Below are positions 45,214-52,928 of a DNA stretch of 64,000 bases, piece after piece. The DNA is from an uncultured Bacilli bacterium (GTDB lineage Bacteria; Bacillota_I; Bacilli_A; RF39; UBA660): positions 3,879-67,878 of the forward strand of contig CAKOND010000006.1 of the NCBI GenBank assembly GCA_934096945.1. Reading direction: 5' to 3'. A program made the translations under genes and the position numbers. Position 1 is the first letter of the stretch, and every line of letters begins with the position of its first letter. The notes under the pieces were generated by a model that was not told the DNA's origin, made no database searches, and saw only the letters and a program-made list of their open reading frames with translations.

Positions 45214-45242
45214 ATTTTATCATTTTTTTTTGAACGTGTCAA
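45214..45242 (-). promoter_or_regulatory. promoter of the importer/polysaccharide operon
   Basis: On the minus strand, perfect TTGACA (45237-45242), 17 bases, then TAAAAT (45214-45219). TGAAC/GTTCA words recur around it (45201-45206, 45231-45235, 45291-45296), a possible operator. Confidence 0.8.
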
Positions 45243-45301
45243 CAAAATTTTGCAAAAAAAGAAAATAATTACTATTAAAAAAAAGAAAAAAATGAACACT
45301 T

Positions 45302-46348
45302 TCACTTTTTCTTTTTATGTTCAAATAGAATATCTGTTCTAAGTATAACAAATAGCAATAGAATCATAAGTACAACATAAATTGCAATTGCAAATTGATT
45401 ATCACCAAGAACATAAAGTATTGATACAACTGCAAAAGATATATCAATTGCATAAATAATTAGAATACTTGCAACTGGACTATATTTCATTTTAAGAAGT
45501 TGATGATGAAAATGTTCTTTGTCAGCAACTGCAATACTTTGACCTTTTAAAAGTCTTCTTAGAATTGCAAATAATGTATCAAATATTGGAATAGCTAAAA
45601 CCACAATAGGTACAACAAGTGATGTAAATGTCGTAACTTTGTAACCGAGCAATGCTATAACCGAAATCATAAAACCTAAGAATAAACTACCAGTATCTCC
45701 CATAAATATTTTAGCTGGTGGAAAATTATGAAATAAAAATCCAAGAGTTGCCCCAAGCATTATTAGCGAAAGTATTATATCAATACCCCCAAGCTTATTA
45801 GTTATTAAAGCTATAACAGCAATTGTTAAGAAATATATAGAACTAATCCCACTTGATAAGCCATCTAAACCATCAATTAAATTAATAGCATTTGTAATTG
45901 CAACTATAAAGAATATTGCAAGTATATTATTTATAAACATTGGAAAATGAAATGATAAACCTAAAATTGTTAGTTCAGAAAAACCAAGCTTACCATAAAT
46001 GACTACAACTGAAGCAGCTATCGTTTGTACTAAAAATTTATATTTTGCTGGAACAGAGTTTATATCATCAAAAATACCAACAATTATAAGCAAAAAACTT
46101 CCAATAAGAATAGATATCATCTGAGTACTTATTTGTCCATATAAAATATAGCCAAATAAGAAAGCAATATAAATTGCAAGTCCCCCTAATCTTGGCATTG
46201 GAACCTTATGTACCTTTCTTGCATTTGGTACATCCATAGCCCCAACATGTTCAGCAATCTTTTTTACTATTGGCACCAAAAGTACACTAACTAAAAATGT
46301 TACAAAAACAATTAAAAACACATTATGATTATTTACAACTAAATTCAT
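45302..46348 (-). CDS. tagO: Undecaprenyl-phosphate GlcNAc-1-phosphate transferase (TagO/WecA)
   Basis: First membrane step of wall teichoic acid and related polymers: it transfers GlcNAc-1-P from UDP-GlcNAc to undecaprenyl phosphate. About eleven helices. The family's cytoplasmic motifs are DVPNARKVHKVPMPRLGG (residues 39-56), FDDI (93-96), NLIDGLDGL (156-164) and MGDTGS (216-221). Length 348 residues is typical. It lies upstream of the importer promoter, so it is probably its own unit. It provides the starter for the TagA/MnaA linkage unit made further down the locus. Confidence 0.94.
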   Translation of the reverse strand: MNLVVNNHNVFLIVFVTFLVSVLLVPIVKKIAEHVGAMDVPNARKVHKVPMPRLGGLAIYIAFLFGYILYGQISTQMISILIGSFLLIIVGIFDDINSVPAKYKFLVQTIAASVVVIYGKLGFSELTILGLSFHFPMFINNILAIFFIVAITNAINLIDGLDGLSSGISSIYFLTIAVIALITNKLGGIDIILSLIMLGATLGFLFHNFPPAKIFMGDTGSLFLGFMISVIALLGYKVTTFTSLVVPIVVLAIPIFDTLFAILRRLLKGQSIAVADKEHFHHQLLKMKYSPVASILIIYAIDISFAVVSILYVLGDNQFAIAIYVVLMILLLFVILRTDILFEHKKKK

Positions 46349-46401
46349 ACTATCTTCCCTTCGTACTATTATTATAAACTAATTTTAAAGAAAATAAAAG
46401 A

Positions 46402-46426
46402 AAAAACAGATTAAAGGTCTGTTTTT
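46402..46426 (-). terminator. terminator of the AAA/S8/MBL operon
   Basis: Stem of nine bases (46402-46410 with 46418-46426), then T-rich sequence on the minus strand. It lies 40 bases past the last gene of the operon and isolates it from tagO. Confidence 0.75.
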
Positions 46427-46465
46427 ATGTAAATAATTATTATTTGAATAAAATTCTATTCATTT

Positions 46466-47002
46466 TTATAAATTACTCTTCATTTTTTTGTTTGCGATAT
46501 TAATACGTTTTACAATGTAATTACTCTGTTTTCTATACGATTCAATAAATAATACTAATAATAAGATTAATAATGTTATATACAGAAAATCACCATTAAT
46601 TTTATTAAAAATGTTACACATCGATAATATCTTTAAAAATATTAAGATTATTATTAACATACAAAAGCTTCTATACATATTGCAATCTTGATTAAATATT
46701 ACAATTTTTTCATCTAATTTACTAGCGTTTACATATTCTTGATAAGGTAATCTAACAAATTTTTTGTCTTTGCTTTTCTCACCTATCAATGTTAAAATTT
46801 TATCAAGTCTTTTCTCTAAAGCTATTGAAGATAATCTACTAATAACAACTCCAACAAAATATGCTATTACAAGCATTGAAAATAAATCATCTTTAACTAA
46901 ATTTACTCCGATTATATTTCCACCAAATATCAAAAATAAATATCCGGGCAAAACATTATTAAAAATATTATAACTACTTATTTTTTCCACAATCTTATCC
47001 AT
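46466..47002 (-). CDS. Multi-pass membrane protein, last gene of the AAA/S8/MBL operon
   Basis: Not recognised as a named family. It is 178 residues from the ATG at 47002, which stands one base after the previous stop with AAAGGA at proper distance; the frame to 47020 is rejected. It starts MDKIVEKISSYNIFNNVLPG and has four hydrophobic segments in two hairpins (~20-55 and ~105-155), split by a charged cytoplasmic stretch (RLDKILTLIGEKSKDKK). As the last member of a putative defence operon it could be a membrane-acting effector or an anchor. That role is inferred from topology and position only. Confidence 0.68.
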   Translation of the reverse strand: MDKIVEKISSYNIFNNVLPGYLFLIFGGNIIGVNLVKDDLFSMLVIAYFVGVVISRLSSIALEKRLDKILTLIGEKSKDKKFVRLPYQEYVNASKLDEKIVIFNQDCNMYRSFCMLIIILIFLKILSMCNIFNKINGDFLYITLLILLLVLFIESYRKQSNYIVKRINIANKKMKSNL

Positions 47003-47003
47003 T

Positions 47004-47435
47004 TTAGCCAATCCTTTCAAACGCGTATTTCAATTTTTCTTTTATTAAATAATAAGGACAATTATATAAATTCAATTCTTCATCTGTAATATCAAAATCA
47101 AAACCATAATCTTTTCCATTTAATTTATAGGTAATATAATTAGTTGAATACATTTCTTTATAAGGAAATCTTAAAATTCTAATTATACCTTGGTAACACG
47201 AAATCATTACTATAATGTTTTCCTTTGGAAAATTTTTAATTAACCAATTAAAAACATCATTATTATGTCCATTAATGAAAATTATGTTTCCATATTTTTC
47301 TGGAATCGACCTAAATTCAATATAGTTATCATATATAAAAGGAATTGTATATATATTAAAAATATTATATAAAAATTCTTCTCTAGACCTTATTTCATTA
47401 ATTGATACATTTTTCTTAAAAAGGATATATCTCAT
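47004..47435 (-). CDS. Small protein with possible caspase-like His/Cys motif
   Basis: A 143-residue protein of no recognised family. The centre reads NIIFINGHNND, then about 15 residues, then NIIVMISCYQG: a hydrophobic strand ending in Gly-His (His57), and a second strand ending in Ser-Cys (Cys80) followed by x-Gln-Gly. This is the pattern seen in clan CD peptidases (caspase, CHAT, legumain). The His-Cys distance is short for a CHAT domain and the protein is small, so this is a hypothesis. The start at 47435 has GGTGG upstream. The gene overlaps the MBL gene by 20 bases and is followed after one base by the membrane protein gene. Confidence 0.62.
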   Translation of the reverse strand: MRYILFKKNVSINEIRSREEFLYNIFNIYTIPFIYDNYIEFRSIPEKYGNIIFINGHNNDVFNWLIKNFPKENIIVMISCYQGIIRILRFPYKEMYSTNYITYKLNGKDYGFDFDITDEELNLYNCPYYLIKEKLKYAFERIG

Positions 47436-48291
47436 TTTTTAATGCCACCTTCCTCTTTGCACCCATTAATTCCGGTGTAATTAGAAAAGAGCCATTTTTT
47501 GTTGTTTTAATAATATGTCCCGAGGTTTTTAAATCACCTGATCCACCATTTATTAATGCCCCTTTATTATCAGAAACAATATACATAACTTCATTTCTTT
47601 TGGCATTTTTTTCAAAAATTAACTCTGCCATATCACTATTTCCGTGATGTGGTAATTGAATAGCATCATAATAACGTATTTTATCATCAAAAGCTGCAAT
47701 ATCTGCATCACCAGTTAGTAATAATATTTTATCATCAAAAGATATTTCTAATTGAACACTTATGGCATTCATTATTGTACTTTTGTTTATATTATTACTT
47801 TCATTTGGTGTAAATTGTTTTGCAACCGCCTCAATAAAATAATCTAATGGCGGCCCTACAATTTTCAAATTAGGAGAAAGCACAATATTTTTATCAAGGG
47901 CATCGCGTAACCTCTTTCCTTCCAATGAACTTATATTACAATACAAATCTTTAATATTATTTGCCAAAGAATTGTTATTAACTCTTTTATCGTCAATTTT
48001 GTCCAGAATTAAATTTTTATACTTTAATAATAATAAAGTTGTCACTGAATTCACCACATCATTTTCAATTAGCTTTGGTATTCCATTAAAATGATCTTCA
48101 TCATTATGTGACAAAATCACATCTATTTTATCTGTTATGTTCCTATCCTTAAGATAATCAAGCACCTGTTCTGCCAATTCCTCAGAACCGCAATCATAAA
48201 CCGTAACGATACCATTATCATTAATAATAAAGCAATCACCATAATCAACATTTTCTTTTTTTTCTTTTGGAGCAAGTACTAACACTTCCAT
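47416..48291 (-). CDS. MBL-fold hydrolase, ComEC-like (first of two)
   Basis: Metallo-beta-lactamase-fold protein. The metal motif reads LSHNDEDHFNG (HxDxDH), followed by a DDKILLLTGDADIAA block and LPHHGNSDM, an arrangement close to the MBL domain of ComEC and related nucleases. The ATG at 48291 has AAAGGTGG eight bases upstream; the GTG at 48303 lies within that ribosome site. It overlaps the small His/Cys protein gene. Its own stop overlaps that gene's start, which indicates translational coupling. The substrate is unknown; a nuclease or phosphodiesterase role is the family expectation. Confidence 0.85.
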   Translation of the reverse strand: MEVLVLAPKEKKENVDYGDCFIINDNGIVTVYDCGSEELAEQVLDYLKDRNITDKIDVILSHNDEDHFNGIPKLIENDVVNSVTTLLLLKYKNLILDKIDDKRVNNNSLANNIKDLYCNISSLEGKRLRDALDKNIVLSPNLKIVGPPLDYFIEAVAKQFTPNESNNINKSTIMNAISVQLEISFDDKILLLTGDADIAAFDDKIRYYDAIQLPHHGNSDMAELIFEKNAKRNEVMYIVSDNKGALINGGSGDLKTSGHIIKTTKNGSFLITPELMGAKRKVALKNEIYPF

Positions 48292-48366
48292 TTTTCCATC
48301 CACCTTTCTTAATAATTATAATTTTATAAAAACAATTAAGTTTTACAGAAATATTATTCTCTGTTT

Positions 48367-49260
48367 TTAATCAAATTCGAGACTTCCTATATAAATATAT
48401 CCTTCTAGTAATTTTCCATAAATCATTTTCAAATTTGTTGGAGGAGTTTTATAGTCTGATTTACTTACGAAAAAATCAGCCGTTTTTCCCTCACACTGAA
48501 TAACAATATCGCCAGCAGTATTTTGTGTAATCGTTTCATAGCCAATGTAATAATCTAAAAACTCGCTGGGAGCATTTCCTATCACTACTATTTTTGGATT
48601 AATTTTTTTCAAAATCTCCGTCGGAATTCTTCCACTACTTCTACCATGATGTGCAGCAAAGACAACATCCGCCTCTGACCAATTAACATCCTCAATTATA
48701 TCATTCATATAATCAGTTTCCAAATCACCAAACCAATAAATTTTGATGTTGTCTTGCAAACTATATGTTATTATTGGAGAAATATTATTTGGTTTTTCAC
48801 CCTTATTAGCTTCAGCCAAAGCATTTAAGAAAAATACATTATCATAGTCTGGCCATTTAATGTTTATTCCCGCACTTCCTCTTTCTTCCGTTGTTTGATT
48901 CATCCATCTACGACTACACCCTTTCTTTATATGGAATACTTTAGAAGAATCTCTTAATTCACAGTATTTCTTAAAATCATCTGTTTTGGGAAACTTTTCA
49001 ATTTCATTTTTTACACAATAAAAATTTATTATCGGTTCGCTTTCATCTAGATATTTTAAGCCTCTTATATGATCTTCATCTGGATGTGTTGAAATAAATC
49101 TTTTAATGCCCTTATATTTACTTTCCAATTTTATTTCACTTAAAATATCATCCTTTTTTTCTTCATCTATGCAACAATCTATAATAGTAAAATTATCACT
49201 ATTATGTTTTATATAAAACATATCACCATTTTGTGTTTCATAAGACTTAATTTTTACCAT
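48367..49260 (-). CDS. MBL-fold hydrolase (second of two)
   Basis: A second, diverged metallo-beta-lactamase fold. Its metal motif is ISTHPDEDHIRGL (residues 57-64 core), the later Asp lies in IYWFGDLETDY, and the third site in FAAHHGRSSG. The DxxDH form again resembles ComEC-like MBL proteins. It differs from its neighbour along the whole length, so the pair is not a recent duplication. A strong ribosome site (AGGGAGGT) precedes the ATG. It lies 11 bases after the S8 protease gene. Two MBL enzymes in one operon with a protease is unusual. Confidence 0.85.
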   Translation of the reverse strand: MVKIKSYETQNGDMFYIKHNSDNFTIIDCCIDEEKKDDILSEIKLESKYKGIKRFISTHPDEDHIRGLKYLDESEPIINFYCVKNEIEKFPKTDDFKKYCELRDSSKVFHIKKGCSRRWMNQTTEERGSAGINIKWPDYDNVFFLNALAEANKGEKPNNISPIITYSLQDNIKIYWFGDLETDYMNDIIEDVNWSEADVVFAAHHGRSSGRIPTEILKKINPKIVVIGNAPSEFLDYYIGYETITQNTAGDIVIQCEGKTADFFVSKSDYKTPPTNLKMIYGKLLEGYIYIGSLEFD

Positions 49261-49271
49261 GTTCTACCTCC

Positions 49272-51485
49272 CTACTCAAATCTAATTTCTTCTTCAGCTT
49301 TATTATAAATATCAATTTGATTTTTATATATAATAGAGTTTACATGCCAGCCATACAATCTACAATTTCTTACGAAAGTATCTATTCTATTTTTATTAGT
49401 TAAGTCTCTCAAAGTAACAACTAAACCAAACTTAATATTTTTACCGTCTTCATAATTCAATCTTTCTTTTTTTCTTATAGATATTCCCCAAGTTGGTTTA
49501 TTTGTATTTAAGATACTTTTTTCTTGTTTATTATCAAATGTTTCCACTATCCGTTTTGTATTATCCCATTTTCTAAATTTTTGTCTGGCTTTTTCTTCTG
49601 TCGTAAAATGACCTTCAACACTTTGATAATTTTCATTTATTGTTTTAATAGGGTTTTTACTATCTAATCTACCAAAACTAAATTCTAATTCAGTATTAGT
49701 ATAATCTACCCCTTGACTACGATTACAACGAGGAAAGTAACAAAGAACAGCTCTAGCAACATATGGAAATTTGTTATTACTTATTGGAACTGGTAAATCA
49801 TAATTGTAGTTTTCATGAGCTGTACAAACACCATTAATTATAAATCTTATTTCATTTTCTGGAGTATTTATAATATCTTCAATTCTTGTTGGCACAATTC
49901 CATAACCAAGTTTTGAATAATCACTTAGCATTTTATTTTTATCCCATCCAGCAGCTGAATCAATTAATAATGCTTTGGCACATTCCATACTAATACCTAA
50001 AACATCGATAAGATAAGCAATTTTTCTGGCTATCCATGGAGCGGCAAACGAGGTACCTTTAACATAGCTCTTACCATTTGGTCCCCAAGCAGTCATAAAT
50101 TTATTAATATCTCCACCGAAACAACTTATATCTGGCTTATTAAAAAATGATAATACTGGGCCACTTCTAGCATAACTTGGAGGATTTCCATTTTTATCAA
50201 CCGCATTTACAACTACTCCATTAATACAGTCAGCAGGTGCCCCAATTCTATTATTATTTTCTCCATTTTTTTTATTTGTCCCAGCTATTACAAAAATAAC
50301 ATTATTTTCTTTTTGAATTTTATCCAAGATAGATGCTTCGACAGAAATAAAATTTTCATCTATTTCACGTTCTTGTCCTAAAGATAAATTCCAAACATGA
50401 ATATCATTATTTGTTTTAACAATGTCTTGAATATTTCTCATTATTTGAAATGAACTCATCATAGAACTTTGCACTAAACCAAAGTGTCTAACTTTAAAAT
50501 GTCCACATCCATCATCAAGCTCTTTATTTAAACTAGGTCCATCCACTATTATAGAATCTACCATAGTACCATGATCATAACTTTCATCACTTATTAGTAG
50601 ATCATTTATTTCAGTTTTATCATCAACCCAATCACTAAAATACGCTTTTTTATCAAATGGTGTATCAATTACACCTATTGTTGGTTCATTTTTGGGAAGA
50701 GAAATAGTCATATTATCACTAATAACATTCTCTTCCTTTACTCTGGGCATAAGCTTCATCATATCTTCACTTATCATAGCTATTAAGTAAGGAGCTTTTT
50801 TCTTTATTATATTTAATTGACTAGGAGTTAATAAGACATTATCATCAATTATTCTTAAGCCAATAGTATTTATTCCTAATTTTTCTAAAACTGTTTTTAT
50901 ATCATCTGTTTTATATAATGATACAACTACATCATTTATATCTTTTTGGACATCAATACTAGGTTTATCAAACTCTTCTACATTATAAGCATCAGATACA
51001 TAATGACCAAATTTACTTTTACTAATGTCTTTACTTTTAAAGTCAGAATCTCTCCCAGTAACATTTTTCAAAACTTCATCATTAATAGAACCATCAAAAT
51101 TTTCAATTAATACTTTTTTTAACAATTCAAGTCTTTCGATAATTGTAATTATATTATTTTTAGAAATATAATACGTAATTATATGTTTAGATTTATCGGC
51201 ATTGTATTTAGCCCCTACAATAAATGAATTTGCATCTTTTCCTTCAAAAGCAAATAATTCTTTAATTCTTCTAGTTTTTGATACAATATTTGTATAACGC
51301 ACGCTTATTAAAGCACCATCAATGTATTTTTCACTTTTCCAAAAAACATCTAATGCTTTTAAGTCATCAATTAATTTATCAATGTGACTAGTATTTAGAA
51401 CTGCTCCAACAGGTAGTGTAGCTGGGCCCGCATTAGTCCCATTTTTTTGTTCAAATTTTCCCTTTAAAACTAATATATTATTCAT
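49272..51485 (-). CDS. Subtilisin-like S8 serine protease, IetS-like
   Basis: Large S8 protease of 737 residues. The catalytic triad is Asp274 in GVIDTPFD, His305 in SYDHGTMV and Ser479 in GTSFAAP; the oxyanion Asn is in VIAGTNKKNG (Asn404). A 265-residue N-terminal domain precedes the protease and ~240 residues follow; neither is recognised. There is no signal peptide, so it acts inside the cell. Its start overlaps the AAA ATPase gene by eight bases. This AAA + S8 order is that of IetA/IetS, reported as an anti-phage pair. Length and cytoplasmic nature agree; orthology cannot be proven by eye. Confidence 0.9.
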   Translation of the reverse strand: MNNILVLKGKFEQKNGTNAGPATLPVGAVLNTSHIDKLIDDLKALDVFWKSEKYIDGALISVRYTNIVSKTRRIKELFAFEGKDANSFIVGAKYNADKSKHIITYYISKNNIITIIERLELLKKVLIENFDGSINDEVLKNVTGRDSDFKSKDISKSKFGHYVSDAYNVEEFDKPSIDVQKDINDVVVSLYKTDDIKTVLEKLGINTIGLRIIDDNVLLTPSQLNIIKKKAPYLIAMISEDMMKLMPRVKEENVISDNMTISLPKNEPTIGVIDTPFDKKAYFSDWVDDKTEINDLLISDESYDHGTMVDSIIVDGPSLNKELDDGCGHFKVRHFGLVQSSMMSSFQIMRNIQDIVKTNNDIHVWNLSLGQEREIDENFISVEASILDKIQKENNVIFVIAGTNKKNGENNNRIGAPADCINGVVVNAVDKNGNPPSYARSGPVLSFFNKPDISCFGGDINKFMTAWGPNGKSYVKGTSFAAPWIARKIAYLIDVLGISMECAKALLIDSAAGWDKNKMLSDYSKLGYGIVPTRIEDIINTPENEIRFIINGVCTAHENYNYDLPVPISNNKFPYVARAVLCYFPRCNRSQGVDYTNTELEFSFGRLDSKNPIKTINENYQSVEGHFTTEEKARQKFRKWDNTKRIVETFDNKQEKSILNTNKPTWGISIRKKERLNYEDGKNIKFGLVVTLRDLTNKNRIDTFVRNCRLYGWHVNSIIYKNQIDIYNKAEEEIRFE

Positions 51486-52518
51486 TATTCTTTAACCCCC
51501 TTGAAACTGTACTTTTAGATATTCCAGTTAGGGTTTCTATTTCTCTAACAGTAAACCCTTCTTCTTGTAACTCTTTTATGTTAATTTTATCTTTATTGTT
51601 AAGTGTTAAATAAAGTTGTTTTAAATAATCATTTTTGTTATTAACATCACTAAATGCAATAGATGTTTTAATTATGTTTTTTAAATCTCCCGGATAAGGA
51701 ATTACACGAATATTATTTAGAATTTTTTTGAATAATCTTATATTATTATTTTCTAAATTAAATAGTTTTAAATAGTCATCTAATATTACTACTCCTACAT
51801 CAATTAAATCTTCTTTTTCATAGCAGTTAAAATTAATAACAGAATCAAATCTTCTAATCAATGCTTTATCAAACGATTTAAAAAGGTTTGTAGTTGCTAC
51901 AAAAACAATTCTATCATCTAAATTATCTAGTTCCCTAAGTATTGTGGATGTTGCTCTTCCCATTTCTCTTAAATCGTTATTATTAAGTCTATCTAGTGCA
52001 ATAGCATCTATTTCATCAAATAATATAATTACTTTTTCTGGATGAGATAAGTTTTTTATTTCATTAAATAAATTAGTTATATTTTTTGAGGTTTGTCCAA
52101 GTTTACTATCTATCACCATGTCAAATTGAACAGCATATAAATCTCTATTGAGAAATGTTGCTAAATGTTTTGCAGTCTCAGTTTTACCAGTACCTGGATC
52201 ACCCTCAAATAAAAATTTATTAATACCTACCCTTTTTGAAACAGCATTAATAATACCTTCTAATTCGCGATATAACTTTTGAGGAATAGGCATTTTTGAA
52301 CTGCTAGCTTCAATTTTTTTAAAATATTGTAAATTAAATTCATCGCCTTGAGGCTCAAACACATTAGTTCCAGAGACAATACTAATTATATACTCACTAA
52401 GTTCATAATCTCCTATTTTCTCAAATTCATCAGCAATAATATAAGCTTCATTTTTAAAACCCACATCATTATTTTCACAATAATACTTTATTAAATTGAT
52501 AATATTTTTTTTCTTCAT
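51478..52518 (-). CDS. AAA ATPase with C-terminal HTH, IetA-like
   Basis: AAA+ ATPase of 346 residues. Walker A GDPGTGKT is at 106-113, Walker B VIILFDEID at 163-171, sensor-1 Asn near 211 in VATTN, and the arginine-finger region IRRFD near 221. Residues 317-343 (EGFTVREIETLTGISKSTVS) form a helix-turn-helix like that of resolvases, not usual for such ATPases. CGGAGG precedes the ATG, and the promoter is at 52546-52574. First gene of the operon and coupled to the S8 protease. It probably gates the protease, and the HTH may let it control its own promoter, where two similar 7-base words lie 22 bases apart. Confidence 0.88.
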   Translation of the reverse strand: MKKKNIINLIKYYCENNDVGFKNEAYIIADEFEKIGDYELSEYIISIVSGTNVFEPQGDEFNLQYFKKIEASSSKMPIPQKLYRELEGIINAVSKRVGINKFLFEGDPGTGKTETAKHLATFLNRDLYAVQFDMVIDSKLGQTSKNITNLFNEIKNLSHPEKVIILFDEIDAIALDRLNNNDLREMGRATSTILRELDNLDDRIVFVATTNLFKSFDKALIRRFDSVINFNCYEKEDLIDVGVVILDDYLKLFNLENNNIRLFKKILNNIRVIPYPGDLKNIIKTSIAFSDVNNKNDYLKQLYLTLNNKDKINIKELQEEGFTVREIETLTGISKSTVSRGLKNNE

Positions 52519-52545
52519 AAATATAATCCTCCGTTTATTAATTGG

Positions 52546-52574
52546 ATTATATCATGTTTTGTGAGACAAATCAA
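52546..52574 (-). promoter_or_regulatory. promoter of the AAA/S8/MBL operon
   Basis: On the minus strand, TTGATT (52569-52574), 17 bases, then perfect TATAAT (52546-52551), about 27 bases before the AAA gene. GAGACAA (52563-52569) and GGGACAA (52585-52591) lie 22 bases apart across the -35 region, a candidate operator. Confidence 0.75.
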
Positions 52575-52866
52575 TACCATTTTTGGGACAATTTACACTT
52601 TTTGATTTTATCTATATAAAGTTTTCTTTAATTATCAGCACCTATTATAGTTAATAACAAACAAAAAGTTGAATATTTTTAATCAGTTCACACTAATTAT
52701 CTCCCTTTTTAAAAAAATATTCAATGTTTTATTTATTATTTTTACAATTTCTGTTTATTTGTATAAGTTTTTAGTAAAAATATTCAATAAATCATCAAGT
52801 ATTTTTTAAAAGTTAATATAAGTACCAACAAAGTTAGCAGTAATAGATATAGTATTGAAAAAGTAA
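52575..52866. other. AT-rich spacer with inverted copies of AAAAATATTCAA
   Basis: No gene here. TTGAATATTTTT at 52669-52680 is the exact reverse complement of AAAAATATTCAA at 52713-52724, and a third copy lies at 52776-52787. These may be protein-binding sites or the stem of an unstable hairpin. Otherwise nothing was found. Confidence 0.5.
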
Positions 52867-52893
52867 AAAACTACTTAATTAAAAAGTAGTTTT
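52867..52893 (-). terminator. terminator of the DUF4143 ATPase gene
   Basis: Ten-base stem (52867-52876 with 52884-52893), seven-base loop, T run on the minus strand. Confidence 0.75.
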
Positions 52894-52928
52894 AACGACC
52901 CAGTATAACTTTATTCTTCATTACTTTC

